A program made the translations under genes and the position numbers. The notes under the pieces were generated by a model, which was not told where the DNA came from, searched no databases, and saw only the letters and a list, made by a program, of their open reading frames with translations. A stretch of DNA of 64,000 bases from Rhizosaccharibacter radicis (GTDB lineage: Bacteria > Pseudomonadota > Alphaproteobacteria > Acetobacterales > Acetobacteraceae). Numbering within the stretch: the stretch's first letter is position 1; every line of letters starts with the position of its first letter. Shown piece after piece: positions 8,552 to 17,912 of the stretch. The stretch is taken from the NCBI GenBank assembly GCA_024508355.1, contig JAMZEJ010000006.1:186001-250000 (forward strand), read 5' to 3'.

Positions 8552-9877
8552 TCAGCGAGCCGGCCGCGGGAGCGGGCCATGCCGTTTCGCCGGCTTGCGG
8601 GTGAAGACGCACACGCTCTCCACGTTCGCCGACCACAGGAACTGGTCGATCACCGTCACGGCCGACAGGCTGAACCCGGCGGCCGCGAGGAACGACGCGT
8701 CCTTCTCCAGCGCCGCCGGGTTGCAGGACACGTAGGCGACCCTCGCCACGTCCGACGCGCACAGCGGCGCGATCTGAGCCCCGGCCCCTGCATGGGGCGG
8801 GTCGAGCACCACCATCTCCGCGCCGTTCAGCTCGCGCGGCATCAGAGGCTGCCGGTTCAGGTCACGCTGCTGCACGCTGAGCCGGCGACCGCCGGCTGCG
8901 GCCTGTAGGCAGGCGGCAGCGTAGGCATGACCTTCCGCCGCTTCCGTGCGCACCCGATCGCTCAACGGCAGGCTGATGGTGCCGCACCCGGCGTAGAGGT
9001 CCACCGCGCGGCGCGACCGGGGCGCGTTCGCGGGCAGTGCGTCTAGCACCGCGGCCACGATGGCCTGCTCTCCGTCGGCCGTCGCTTGCAGGAAGGCGCC
9101 TGGGGGCGGGCTGGTCTCGATGCCGCCGAAGCGATGATGGACCGGCCCCGCGACGCTGACCGGCTCCGGCGTCCCCCCGCCGGCGGGCTGCCAGGCGATC
9201 CGGCGGATGCCGTGGTCGGCGGCGAAACCGGCAAGCCGGGAACGGTCGGCATTGCTGAGCCGGCGGTCGGTGCCGAGCAGCAGGTCGGGCCCGCTATCCA
9301 GCAGATTGACCAGCAGGGTCCCGGTGCGTCGCAGCCCTTCCAGCGAGCCCAACACGGCGCGCAGCGGCTGGATCAAGGCGAAGAGCTCCGGCACCAGGAC
9401 GTGGCACTCGGTCAGCGACACCACCCGGTCGCTGCCGCGCTCATGCAGACCGAGGAGCAGGAGGGCGCCCGCCCGCCGGATGGCGAGGTCCATGCGACGC
9501 CGCGTCCGCGGCAACGTCTGGTGGCGGCCGATCTGGGCAGGGAGCACGAAACCCGCCCGGGTGAGGGCCGATGCGACCAGGCCCGTCTTCCAGCGCAACG
9601 CCTCGGCGGGGTGCAGGTGCTGGACCACGCAGCCGCCGCAGCGACCGAACAACGAGCATGGCGGCTCGACCCTGAACGGTGACGGTTCGATGATCCCGGT
9701 CGCCAGGAGATGGCGCCCGTCCAGCGGACTCGCCTCCACGATTTCTCCCGGCAGGCCACCGCGCACGAAGCCACGGCCTTCCGGGGTGGTGGCGATCCCG
9801 TCGCCGTCCCGTCCGAGTTCCTCGATCCGCAGGCGCAGGGGCACCCCACCGGTGCCCGTGGTCTCGATGGTCGTCAT
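8552..9877 (-). CDS. Class I SAM-dependent RNA m5U methyltransferase (RlmD/TrmA family)
   Basis: This 441-residue protein has an N-terminal TRAM-like RNA-binding domain (LRIEELGRDGDGIATTPEGR). A [4Fe-4S] cluster motif follows: C74, C80, C83 (PCSLFGRCGGC) and C158 (LTECHV). The SAM-binding region is VDLYAGCGTISLPL. The catalytic cysteine is C385 in VAYVSCNPAALEKD, and the preceding VLDPPHAG motif is also conserved. Members add a methyl group to uridine C5 in 23S rRNA (RlmC/RlmD) or tRNA. The cluster and TRAM domain favour rRNA U1939-type activity. It is an Fe-S client convergent with the SUF operon. Confidence 0.88.
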   Translation of the reverse strand: MTTIETTGTGGVPLRLRIEELGRDGDGIATTPEGRGFVRGGLPGEIVEASPLDGRHLLATGIIEPSPFRVEPPCSLFGRCGGCVVQHLHPAEALRWKTGLVASALTRAGFVLPAQIGRHQTLPRTRRRMDLAIRRAGALLLLGLHERGSDRVVSLTECHVLVPELFALIQPLRAVLGSLEGLRRTGTLLVNLLDSGPDLLLGTDRRLSNADRSRLAGFAADHGIRRIAWQPAGGGTPEPVSVAGPVHHRFGGIETSPPPGAFLQATADGEQAIVAAVLDALPANAPRSRRAVDLYAGCGTISLPLSDRVRTEAAEGHAYAAACLQAAAGGRRLSVQQRDLNRQPLMPRELNGAEMVVLDPPHAGAGAQIAPLCASDVARVAYVSCNPAALEKDASFLAAAGFSLSAVTVIDQFLWSANVESVCVFTRKPAKRHGPLPRPAR

Positions 9878-9910
9878 GGCAGCAGCCGATGATGCGCGCC
9901 GTGGCGGCGG

Positions 9911-11929
9911 TCAGCCCCGAGACAGCTCGCCGCCGTCCGCGATCTCGTCCATCGGCGTGCGCGAGCGGAACGGCAGGCGCATGAAGGCCGGCACCTCGTC
10001 GCCGAAACCCAGCACCGACGGCCCCAGATCGTCCTGGCGGAAGCGGCGATCGCGGTCGCGGCCGCCCCGCCTGTCGTCGCGGAACCGGTCGTCGCGGGCG
10101 CGGTCGTCCCTGTTGCGGCTATCCTGGGACCGATCGTCGCGGCTCTCGCGCGGCTGCTCGTCGCGGGGGCGATCCTGACGCTGACGCTCATCCCGCTGCC
10201 GGTCGTCGCGCTGGCGGGCCGGCCGCGCGGTGACCTCGTCCGTGCGACGAGCCTCGGTTTCCGGCTCGCTCGCGGTGTCCGCCGCTCGCTTGTCGCCCGG
10301 GCGGTCGTTCTTGCGCCCGTCGCGACGCTCGTCGCGGCGGCCGTCCCGGCGCTTGTCGTTCCGGTTGCCGCCACGGCGACGGCGACGGCCGTCCCCGTCC
10401 TCGGGCGACCATTCCGCGGTCTCGATGCCCTCCACCGTGAGGGGCGGGATGGGCTTGCCGGTGAGGCTCTCGATCGCCTGGACGAAGGGGTAATCATCGG
10501 GCGCGGCGATGGTATAGGCGTGGCCGGTGCGCCCGGCACGGCCCGTGCGGCCGATGCGATGGACATAATCCTCGGCGTGGATCGGCACGTCGAAGTTGAA
10601 GACGTGGCTGAGGCCGCCGATGTCGATGCCGCGCGCGGCCACGTCCGAGCACACCAGGAGCTGAAGCTCGCCGGCCTTGAACTTCTCCAGGGTGGCGAAG
10701 CGGACGCTCTGCGGCAGGTCGCCATGCAGCGCGCCCACGGAGAAGCCGTGCTTGCCCAGCGACTTGTGCAGGATGTCGACGTCGCGCTTGCGATTGCAGA
10801 AGATGAGCGCGTTGGACACCGCCTCCGCCCGCAACAGCCGGCGAAGGGCACGGCGCTTGTCGAGCTCGTCCACCAGCACCAGGCCGGTCTCGATGGTGGT
10901 GGCGACCGACGACGGCCGGGCGACCGTGATTTCCTTCGGATTGCTGAGGAAGGTGTCGGCCAGCCGCCTGATCTCCGGTGCCATGGTGGCGGAAAAGAAC
11001 AGGGTCTGGCGGTTCGGCGACAGCAACGACACGATGCGCTCGACGTCGGGAATGAACCCCATGTCGAGCATGCGGTCCGCCTCGTCGATCACCAGGGTCG
11101 AGGTCTGGGTCAGCAGGAGGCCGCCGCGCTCGAACAGGTCGAGAAGGCGCCCCGGCGTGGCGATCAGAACGTCCACCCCGCGCATGAGCGCTTCCCGCTG
11201 CTCGGCCATGCTTTCGCCGCCGATCAGAAGGGCATGGGTGAGCTTCAGGTACTTGCCGTACTGGACGAAATTCTCCGCGACCTGGAGTGCCAGTTCGCGG
11301 GTGGGTTCGAGGATCAGCGAGCGCGGCATGCGCGCGCGGGCGCGGGAGCCGGACAGGATGTCGAGCAGCGGCAGGGTGAAGGACGCGGTCTTGCCGGTGC
11401 CGGTCTGAGCGACGCCGAGCACGTCCCGGCCCATCAGCACGAAGGGGATCGCCTGGGCCTGGATCGGGGTGGGATGGCGGTATCCCATCTCCTCGACCGC
11501 CCGCATCAACGACTCGCTGAGGCCGAGATCGGCGAACAGCGGCTGTTCTTCCGCGGCCGACACGGGGGTGGGAACGATCAACGCGTCGATCGTCGCTGCA
11601 TCGTCGGTGGCAGACGTCTCGCCCGGCGAAGCCTCCGCCGGAACGGTTCCGGACGCCGCTGCGACGGGCTCGTCGCTGGCGACCGCTTCGATGGCAACCG
11701 TGGACCCTGTGGCGGCCGCTTCCGGCGCGGCCGTCGTCTCATCAACGGAGACAGCATCGTCGGAGCGCGGCTCGACGTTCGCCGCCTCGGCCGCGGCACT
11801 CGTCAGGTCGGCCGTCTTGGCCGTCGAGCGGCGGGGCGCGCGGCGGCGGCGGACGGGCTTCGCCGGTTCGGCGTCCGGGGTGCCCGTGGGCGCCGGGACG
11901 GGATCGTTTCCGAGGGTGCTGTCGGTCAA
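9911..11929 (-). CDS. DEAD-box ATP-dependent RNA helicase with long disordered ends
   Basis: The helicase core starts at PLFADLGLSESLMRAVEEMG (Q motif PTPIQAQAIP). It carries AQTGTGKT, PTRELALQ, VIDEADRMLDMGF, FFSATM, ARGIDI and HRIGRTGRAGR, a complete RhlE/CsdA-type set. About 130 Ala/Thr/Pro/Glu-rich residues precede the core. The C-terminus is a basic region followed by about 90 residues of alternating Arg and Asp. The protein is 672 residues if translation begins at TTG 11929 (MTDSTLGNDPVPAP); no ATG or clear ribosome binding site fits, so the start is uncertain. The open frame continues upstream but there it is only the antisense of the GH15 gene. Likely roles are ribosome assembly or RNA decay, perhaps with cold induction. 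Confidence 0.88.
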   Translation of the reverse strand: MTDSTLGNDPVPAPTGTPDAEPAKPVRRRRAPRRSTAKTADLTSAAAEAANVEPRSDDAVSVDETTAAPEAAATGSTVAIEAVASDEPVAAASGTVPAEASPGETSATDDAATIDALIVPTPVSAAEEQPLFADLGLSESLMRAVEEMGYRHPTPIQAQAIPFVLMGRDVLGVAQTGTGKTASFTLPLLDILSGSRARARMPRSLILEPTRELALQVAENFVQYGKYLKLTHALLIGGESMAEQREALMRGVDVLIATPGRLLDLFERGGLLLTQTSTLVIDEADRMLDMGFIPDVERIVSLLSPNRQTLFFSATMAPEIRRLADTFLSNPKEITVARPSSVATTIETGLVLVDELDKRRALRRLLRAEAVSNALIFCNRKRDVDILHKSLGKHGFSVGALHGDLPQSVRFATLEKFKAGELQLLVCSDVAARGIDIGGLSHVFNFDVPIHAEDYVHRIGRTGRAGRTGHAYTIAAPDDYPFVQAIESLTGKPIPPLTVEGIETAEWSPEDGDGRRRRRGGNRNDKRRDGRRDERRDGRKNDRPGDKRAADTASEPETEARRTDEVTARPARQRDDRQRDERQRQDRPRDEQPRESRDDRSQDSRNRDDRARDDRFRDDRRGGRDRDRRFRQDDLGPSVLGFGDEVPAFMRLPFRSRTPMDEIADGGELSRG

Positions 11930-12286
11930 ATGGGTCTCAACAAGGCAGGAAGAAGCGGAACGGGAGCGGGCGCACTGACGGAAGCCGGGAGCCAGGCGTT
12001 CGACGGGGCTCGATGAAGCGGATCGGACCGGATCCCGCGATGCGCGAGGCCGGACCGCCAGGGGCTGGAGGGACTCGTCGAGCGCGTTCCCCTTCCGGCC
12101 GCTGCGCGTATCTCCGGCGCCGCACGATTTGTCAAGGTTGAGGCCGCGCCGGAGATACGCGCCAGAGATACGCGCCGAGGGTCGCCGGGAGCCGGGCGCA
12201 ACCACGGCGCGCCGCCTTCGTTTCGCGAGGCAGGCGATCGGACCCGGCGGCGCCGGTTCCGAAACAATGAACGGAGCACGGGCCGC
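11930..12286. promoter_or_regulatory. Divergent control region between the helicase and GH15 genes
   Basis: This 357-bp gene-free stretch holds a perfect 17-bp inverted repeat. The left arm is 12104-12120, the right arm 12146-12162, and the spacer is 25 bp. The core word GAGATACGCGCC is repeated directly at 12165-12176. The spacer carries back-to-back -35-like hexamers: TTGACA on the - strand (12135-12130) and TTGTCA on the + strand (12129-12134). Each points toward a GATACG-like -10 lying in one arm of the repeat. This looks like a symmetric divergent promoter with an operator. Predicted leaders are roughly 170 nt for the helicase and 120 nt for GH15. Confidence 0.45.
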
Positions 12287-14125
12287 ATGAGCTACAAGCC
12301 GCTGGCGATCGAGGATTACGGGCTGATCGGCGATTGTGCCAGCTGCGCCCTCGTGGGCCGTAACGGCTCGATCGACTGGCTTTGCTGGCCGCGGTTCGAC
12401 AGCGCGGCCTGCCTCGCGGCCCTCGTGGGGACCGACCAGAACGGCCGTTGGCTTCTGGCGCCGGCCGACAGCGGGGCGCGGACCGAGCGGCGCTATCTCG
12501 ACGACGGTCTGGTGCTCGAAACCGTGTTCGAGACCGACCAGGGCAGCGTCGCGCTGATCGACTTCATGCCGATCGATGTGGCGGCGCCCACGATCATCCG
12601 CGTGATCGAAGGGCGTCGTGGCGCGGTCGACATGACCATGAACCTGCGGCTGCGGTTCGACTACGGTACTTCGGTGCCCTGGGTCACGCGGCTGCCGGAC
12701 GATGGCGGCATCACCTTCATCGCCGGGCCGGCCCTGGCGGTGTTGCGCACCACCGTGCCGCTGGAGGGCGAGGATTTCGCCACGGTGTCGCGGTTCACCG
12801 TGGCCGCCGGCGAGCGGGTTTCGTTCGTGATGACCTACGGACCGTCGCACCTTCCGGTTCCGGCGGCGCTCGATGTCGACTCCGAGCTGACGCGCACCAA
12901 GCGCTTCTGGTCGGACTGGACCGGACGCAGCGCGATCGAGGGGCCGTATGCGGACGCCATGAAGCGGTCGCTGGTCACGCTCAAGGCACTGACCTACGCC
13001 GCCACGGGCGGGATCGTGGCCGCGCCGACGACCTCGCTGCCCGAGCAGGTCGGCGGCCCGCGCAACTGGGATTACCGATATTGCTGGCTGCGGGACGCCA
13101 CCCTGACGCTGATCGCCCTGATGCGGGGCGGCTACGATCAGGAAGCGCGCGACTGGCGCGACTGGCTGCACCGGTCCATCGCCGGCAGCCCGGAGCAGCT
13201 GCAGATCATGTACGGCATCGCCGGCGAGCGGCAGCTGATGGAGTGGGAGGTGCCCTGGCTGGACGGCTACGAGAACTCGCAGCCGGTGCGTGTCGGCAAC
13301 GCGGCCGCGGGCCAGCTCCAGCTGGACGTCTATGGCGAGGTCGTGGCCGCGCTTTATCTGGCGCGCCGCCAGAACCTGCGCCAGCCCAGCCACGGGTGGT
13401 CCCTCCAGGTCGGGCTGGTGGAGCATCTGGAACAGATCTGGCGCGAACCGGACGAAGGCATGTGGGAGGTCCGCGGCGGACGGCAGCATTTCACCGTGTC
13501 CAAGGCGTTCTGCTGGATGGCGTTCGATCGTTCGATCAGGGATGTCGAGGAGTACGACCTCCCCGGACCGGTCGAGCGCTGGCGCCAGGTGCGCGACGAG
13601 ATCCGCGACACGGTGCTGCGGGAAGGCTTCAACCAGGAGAAGAACAGCTTCACGCAGATCTTCAACGGCAGGGCGTTGGATGCCAGCCTGCTGCTGCTGC
13701 CGACCATCGGATTCCTTCCAGCCGACGATCCCCGCATGCTGGGCACGGTGGCCGCGATCGAGAAGGAGCTGGTCGCCGACGGTTTCGTGCTGCGCTATCG
13801 CACGGACGACGAGGTCGACGGCAATCTGGACGGGCTGCCCGGCAACGAAGGGGCGTTTCTCGCCTGCACGTTCTGGCTGGCCGACGTGTACGTGCAACAG
13901 GGCCGGATGGACGAGGCGAGAGCGCTGTTCGAGCGGCTGCTCGGGTTGCGGAACGATCTCGGGCTGCTGGCGGAGGAGTATGATCCGCGCCTGAACAGGC
14001 AGGTCGGCAACTTCCCCCAGGCGTTCTCCCACCTCGCCCTCTTCGCCACCGCGACCCACCTCAACGACCGCAACGTGCCGCTCCGGGGCGAGGCGGACGG
14101 CACTGCGGAACACAAGGCGGCCTGA
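12287..14125 (+). CDS. Glycoside hydrolase family 15 protein (glucoamylase/trehalase-like)
   Basis: This 612-residue protein has the usual two-part GH15 layout: an N-terminal beta-sandwich (YKPLAIEDYGLIGDCASCALV, NGSIDWLCWPRFDS) and a C-terminal alpha/alpha barrel starting near residue 225. Family motifs are NWDYRYCWLRDATLT (260-274), EYDPRLNRQVGNFPQAFSH near the end, and the glutamate-containing LLAEEYDP region. No signal peptide is seen, so it acts in the cytosol. Bacterial members hydrolyse alpha-glucosidic bonds in glucans, or trehalose; sequence alone does not decide the substrate. It is transcribed divergently from the helicase and converges with the CopD-like gene 21 bp away. Confidence 0.9.
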   Translation: MSYKPLAIEDYGLIGDCASCALVGRNGSIDWLCWPRFDSAACLAALVGTDQNGRWLLAPADSGARTERRYLDDGLVLETVFETDQGSVALIDFMPIDVAAPTIIRVIEGRRGAVDMTMNLRLRFDYGTSVPWVTRLPDDGGITFIAGPALAVLRTTVPLEGEDFATVSRFTVAAGERVSFVMTYGPSHLPVPAALDVDSELTRTKRFWSDWTGRSAIEGPYADAMKRSLVTLKALTYAATGGIVAAPTTSLPEQVGGPRNWDYRYCWLRDATLTLIALMRGGYDQEARDWRDWLHRSIAGSPEQLQIMYGIAGERQLMEWEVPWLDGYENSQPVRVGNAAAGQLQLDVYGEVVAALYLARRQNLRQPSHGWSLQVGLVEHLEQIWREPDEGMWEVRGGRQHFTVSKAFCWMAFDRSIRDVEEYDLPGPVERWRQVRDEIRDTVLREGFNQEKNSFTQIFNGRALDASLLLLPTIGFLPADDPRMLGTVAAIEKELVADGFVLRYRTDDEVDGNLDGLPGNEGAFLACTFWLADVYVQQGRMDEARALFERLLGLRNDLGLLAEEYDPRLNRQVGNFPQAFSHLALFATATHLNDRNVPLRGEADGTAEHKAA

Positions 14126-14146
14126 GGGCCTCCATCCGGACCTTCT

Positions 14147-14641
14147 TCAGCCGAAATTGTGATCCAGGGCCGCGTCGATCACCACCAGGATGCCCAGAAA
14201 CACCGACAGGGTGACCAGTCCCCGGAGCCGGTCGAACAGGGCCGGCTGCGGACGGATGGCCCGGCGCGCTTTCCGGAACGGGCCGAAGAAGGCGTAAAGG
14301 AACACGGCCGCCATCAGCAGCCCGAGGCCCTGCATGGCGTGGAGGTGCCAATCCGGGTTCGCGAACCCGCCCTCGCGGAAGAACAGCATCAGCCAGCCAC
14401 TGATCAGCACCAGCGGCATGGCGTGCCACACCAGCAGGAAATAGCGTTTCAGCGTCTGCAGCTGGATGGAAACGCGCTGGGTGTTGTCCAGCAGGCGGAG
14501 ACTCGGGTTCAGCACGAAGAGCGCATAGGCGCCGCCGCCGATCCAGGTCGCCATGCCGAGCAGGTGCACCGTCAGCACCAGGCCCCAAAGGGTGGCGCTG
14601 CCGGCACTGGCACCGGCGGCGCCCATCATGTGGCTGTTCAT
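14147..14641 (-). CDS. Small CopD-like integral membrane protein
   Basis: This 164-residue protein has four predicted membrane helices: LWGLVLTVHLLGMATWIGGG, YFLLVWHAMPLVLISGWLML, LHAMQGLGLLMAAVFLYAFF and LRGLVTLSVFLGILVVIDAA. Conserved histidines sit in the first three (VHLLG, VWHAM, WHLHAM), as in the CopD/HemJ group of heme- or copper-linked membrane proteins. Which of these it belongs to is not clear, and no substrate is proposed. ATG 14641 begins just before the first helix. It is convergent with GH15 and divergent from the NAD(P)HX repair gene. Confidence 0.72.
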   Translation of the reverse strand: MNSHMMGAAGASAGSATLWGLVLTVHLLGMATWIGGGAYALFVLNPSLRLLDNTQRVSIQLQTLKRYFLLVWHAMPLVLISGWLMLFFREGGFANPDWHLHAMQGLGLLMAAVFLYAFFGPFRKARRAIRPQPALFDRLRGLVTLSVFLGILVVIDAALDHNFG

Positions 14642-14776
14642 GGGTGGAAGCGTCCTCGAAGAGCGGGAGGGGTGGAGCGACGCCGACGCTGATCGCGCCC
14701 TCCGCGGTGGAACGCAAGGGTGGTGGCGGCCGCGCGGCGGCGAGAACCGTCCCGCGGCGGCCCGCGTTTCCCGATC

Positions 14777-16270
14777 ATGATCGATCCGTCCGCGCTCCAC
14801 CGGTTGTCGCATCCCCTGGCGTTGCCCACGCCCGAGGAGATGGCGCAGGCCGATCTTGCGGCGGGACGCGAGCACGGGGGCATCGCGCGGCTGATGGAGA
14901 ACGCGGGGCGCGCGGTGGCCCGGGCGGCAAGAACAAGACTTAGGCCTTGCCGGGTGCTGGTGTTGTGCGGCCCGGGCAACAACGGAGGCGATGGCGCGGT
15001 GGCTGCCCGCCATCTGGCGCAGGCCGGCTGGCCCGTGGCGGTCGCGTGGCTCCGGGCGCCGAAGGCGGGAAGTGCGGCCGCCGACGCCGCGACGCGGTGG
15101 CGGGGGCCGGTGGTGCCGTTCCGCCCCGAGGAAGCGTCGAGGGCCGACCTGGTGGTCGACGCTGTGCTGGGGGCGGGCATCGACCGCGATCTGGACGGGA
15201 TCGCCCTCGAGACGCTTAAGGCGGCGCGGCGGGTGCTGGCGATCGACGTGCCCAGCGGGCTGGACGGCGCGACGGGCGCCGTTCGCGGATGGGCGCCCCG
15301 GGCCGAACTCACCGTCACCTTCGTGCGCGCCAAGCCGGGCCACCGGCTGTTGCCGGGCGGGGAGCTGCTGGGCGAGCTGGTGGTTGCGGATATCGGCCTG
15401 CCTCCTTCGGTGGGCGACCAGGTCGCGGTACGGTGCTGGCACAACCATCCGGGTTTGTGGCGCCTGCCCGAGGTGGGTGCCGAGAGCAACAAGTACGGCC
15501 GGGGGGTGGTGAGCATCTGCGGGGGCGGGGTGATGCCCGGCGCCACGCGTCTCGCAGCCGATGGGGCGCGCCGGGCAGGAGCGGGATTGCTGCGGATCGC
15601 AGCGGAACACGGCGCCGACCTGTTCCGCGCCACGGAGCCTGGGCTGATCGTGGACCAGGCACCGCTGGCGGAGCTGCTGCAGGATCATCGTCGGCGCACC
15701 TGGGTGTGTGGCCCCGGCCTGACGGTGCCGGAAGTGGAAGCGAGCCTGCCGTTGCTGCTCGGGGCGGGGCGGCAGGTCGTGGCCGATGCCGGGGCGCTGG
15801 CCGCGGCCGGCGACCGGCCGGAACGATTGAGGGGCGTCGCCGTGATCACGCCGCACGCCGGTGAGTTCAAGCGGCTGTTCGGCGACCCGGGGCCGGACCG
15901 GCCCAGTGCGGTGCGGGCGGCCGCACGCCGCCTGGATGCGGTCGTTGTATCCAAGGGAGCGGACACGCTGGTCGCTTCCCCCGACGGCCGGCTGGCGATC
16001 AACACCCACGCCACGCCGGCGCTCGCCACCGGGGGGACCGGCGACGTGCTGTCCGGCGTGATCGCGGCGCTGCTGGCGGCGGGCATGGAAGCGTGGGAAG
16101 CCGCGGCCGCCGGGGTATGGCTGCACGGCGACGCGGGGCTGCGGGCGGGCGTCGGCCTACTGGCGGAGGATCTTCCGCGTCATCTTGGAGCCGCGACGGT
16201 GGCGGCAAGGACCGGATCCGGGGAGGGCCGGGGATCGGTTACCCTTGCCCGACGCGCCCGGGCGGGCTAA
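14777..16270 (+). CDS. nnr: Bifunctional NAD(P)HX epimerase / ADP-dependent dehydratase
   Basis: This 497-residue protein fuses the two enzymes that repair hydrated NAD(P)H. The N-terminal epimerase (YjeF-N) shows VLCGPGNNGGDGAVAARHL, VVDAVLGAGI and the DVPSGLDGATG block. The C-terminal ribokinase-like dehydratase (YjeF-C) starts near residue 235. It shows YGRGVVSICGGGVMPGATRLAADGARR, ITPHAGEFKRLFG and the ATP-site GGTGDVLSGVIAALLA. The fused form and its length are normal for bacteria. ATG 14777 was preferred over an in-frame start at 14720, which would add a non-conserved 19-residue tail. A tRNA-Leu gene follows 59 bp later. Confidence 0.93.
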   Translation: MIDPSALHRLSHPLALPTPEEMAQADLAAGREHGGIARLMENAGRAVARAARTRLRPCRVLVLCGPGNNGGDGAVAARHLAQAGWPVAVAWLRAPKAGSAAADAATRWRGPVVPFRPEEASRADLVVDAVLGAGIDRDLDGIALETLKAARRVLAIDVPSGLDGATGAVRGWAPRAELTVTFVRAKPGHRLLPGGELLGELVVADIGLPPSVGDQVAVRCWHNHPGLWRLPEVGAESNKYGRGVVSICGGGVMPGATRLAADGARRAGAGLLRIAAEHGADLFRATEPGLIVDQAPLAELLQDHRRRTWVCGPGLTVPEVEASLPLLLGAGRQVVADAGALAAAGDRPERLRGVAVITPHAGEFKRLFGDPGPDRPSAVRAAARRLDAVVVSKGADTLVASPDGRLAINTHATPALATGGTGDVLSGVIAALLAAGMEAWEAAAAGVWLHGDAGLRAGVGLLAEDLPRHLGAATVAARTGSGEGRGSVTLARRARAG

Positions 16271-16273
16271 GCC
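16245..16273 (+). promoter_or_regulatory. Candidate promoter of tRNA-Leu
   Basis: TTGCCC (16245-16250) is separated by 17 bp from TAAGCC (16268-16273), inside the last codons of nnr. It would start transcription about 50 nt before the tRNA. Both hexamers are weak matches, so this is tentative. Confidence 0.3.
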
Positions 16274-16329
16274 GCGCGCTCCATGCCGTGGGTCCCGGGA
16301 TCCGCGGTTCCGGAAGCGCTGCCATCCCG

Positions 16330-16414
<85 letters not shown>

Positions 16415-16537
16415 GGATCCGCATTTCCGGGATCGGCGTTCCGGCTCGATCGACGGCGTTCCTGATTTTTCTCCGTCCGTCCGGATGTTGCCGGGCGGGC
16501 GTTCTTCGCCGTTCGTTCTTGAAGGGATGCGGGCCCC

Positions 16538-17875
16538 ATGCAGGTCACAGAAACGCTCAACCAGGGCCTGAAGCGCGGCTTCACGGTGGTGGTGCCGGCC
16601 GGCGAGCTGGAAGGCAAGCGGACGGCGCGCCTCACGGAGCTCGGCCGTTCCATGCGCCTGCCCGGCTTCCGCCCCGGCAAGGTGCCGTTGACCGTGGTGA
16701 AGCAGCGCTACGGCACGGCAGTAACGGGCGAGGTGCTCGAGCAGGCGGTCAACGACGCCACCCGCGACCTGTTGAACGAGCGCGGCCTGCGGCAAGCGAC
16801 CCAGCCCAAGGTGGAGCTGGTGAAGGGCGCCGAACCGGACGCCAACTCGGACCTGGAGTTCACGCTCGAGCTGGAGTTGCTGCCCGAGATCAGCCAGCCG
16901 GACCTGTCGCAGCTGTCCCTGACCCGGCTGAAGGCGGAGCCCGACCAGGACACGGTGAACAAGGCCCTGGCCGACATCGCCAAGCGCCAGCGGTCGTTCG
17001 AGACGATCGAGGAAGCCCGCGGCGTGGCGGCCGGCGAGGTGATCACCGTCGACTTCGTGGGCAAGGTGGACGGCGTGGCCTTCGAGGGCGGCACCGCCAA
17101 CGACGTCAACGTGGAGATCGGCGGCGAAGGCTTCATCCCGGGCTTCGCGGAGCAGCTCGAAGGTCTGGCGCCCGGCGAGAGCCGCACCATCAACGTGACC
17201 TTCCCGGCGGACTATCAGGCGGCCGAGCTGGCCGGCAAGGACGCGACCTTCGACGTCACGGCCAAGGCGCTGAAGCGTCCGGTGGAGCCGGCGATCGACG
17301 ACGATCTGGCGAAGAAGATCGGCTTCGAGGGGCTGGAACAGGTCCGCGAGGCGCTGAGCCAACAGGTCCGGCAGGAGTACGAGCAGCTCACCCGCATGCG
17401 CATCAAGCGCGACCTGCTCGACCAGCTCAGCACGCGCACCGAGTTCGAGGCGCCCGAATCGATGCTGGACGCTGAGTTCAACTCCATCTGGCAGCGGGTC
17501 GAGCAGGACCTGAAGAACGGCAGCCTCGACGAGGACGACAAGAACAAGGACGAGGAAACGCTGCGGGCAGACTACCGCCGCATCGCCGAGCGCCGGGTGA
17601 AGCTGGGGCTGCTGCTGGCCGAGATCGGCCGCGGCAATGGCATCGTGGTGACGCCCGAGGAGATGAACCGCGCCGTCCGGGCCGAGGCCAGCCGCTATCC
17701 CGGCCAGGAACAGATGGTGGTCGAGTTCTTCATGAAGAACCCGCAAGCCGCCGAATCGCTGCGCGGCCCGATCTTCGAGAACAAGGTCGTGGACTACGTG
17801 CTGGAGCTGGCGAAGGTCGACGACCGCACGGTGACGCCCGAGGAGCTGGCCGAGGTGCCTCCCGCCAACGTCTGA
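16538..17875 (+). CDS. tig: Trigger factor
   Basis: This 445-residue protein is the ribosome-bound chaperone that first meets nascent chains. The N-terminal ribosome-binding domain has the signature GRSMRLPGFRPGKVPLTVVKQRYG (loop GFRPGK near residue 45). The FKBP-type peptidyl-prolyl isomerase domain, around 160-245, contains VITVDFVGKVDGVAFEGG and FIPGFAEQLEGL. The C-terminal helical arms, around 260-430, complete the fold. Length and order are typical. It is followed by a strong terminator and then clpP, the usual alphaproteobacterial arrangement. Confidence 0.96.
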   Translation: MQVTETLNQGLKRGFTVVVPAGELEGKRTARLTELGRSMRLPGFRPGKVPLTVVKQRYGTAVTGEVLEQAVNDATRDLLNERGLRQATQPKVELVKGAEPDANSDLEFTLELELLPEISQPDLSQLSLTRLKAEPDQDTVNKALADIAKRQRSFETIEEARGVAAGEVITVDFVGKVDGVAFEGGTANDVNVEIGGEGFIPGFAEQLEGLAPGESRTINVTFPADYQAAELAGKDATFDVTAKALKRPVEPAIDDDLAKKIGFEGLEQVREALSQQVRQEYEQLTRMRIKRDLLDQLSTRTEFEAPESMLDAEFNSIWQRVEQDLKNGSLDEDDKNKDEETLRADYRRIAERRVKLGLLLAEIGRGNGIVVTPEEMNRAVRAEASRYPGQEQMVVEFFMKNPQAAESLRGPIFENKVVDYVLELAKVDDRTVTPEELAEVPPANV

Positions 17876-17912
17876 CCCCGGGGCCGCGTCGCGGCGGCAG
17901 GGCGATCGGCGG

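Noticed and set aside
10060..10240. Short repeated GC-rich words that look like an array.
   Set aside because: They encode the Arg/Asp tail of the helicase; units are not of constant length and there are no spacers, so it is not a CRISPR array.
11930..14113. The helicase frame stays open for a further 728 codons upstream on the - strand.
   Set aside because: That part is the antisense of the GH15 gene, has no helicase or other domain, and GH15 itself is unmistakable. Long open antisense frames are common at this GC content.
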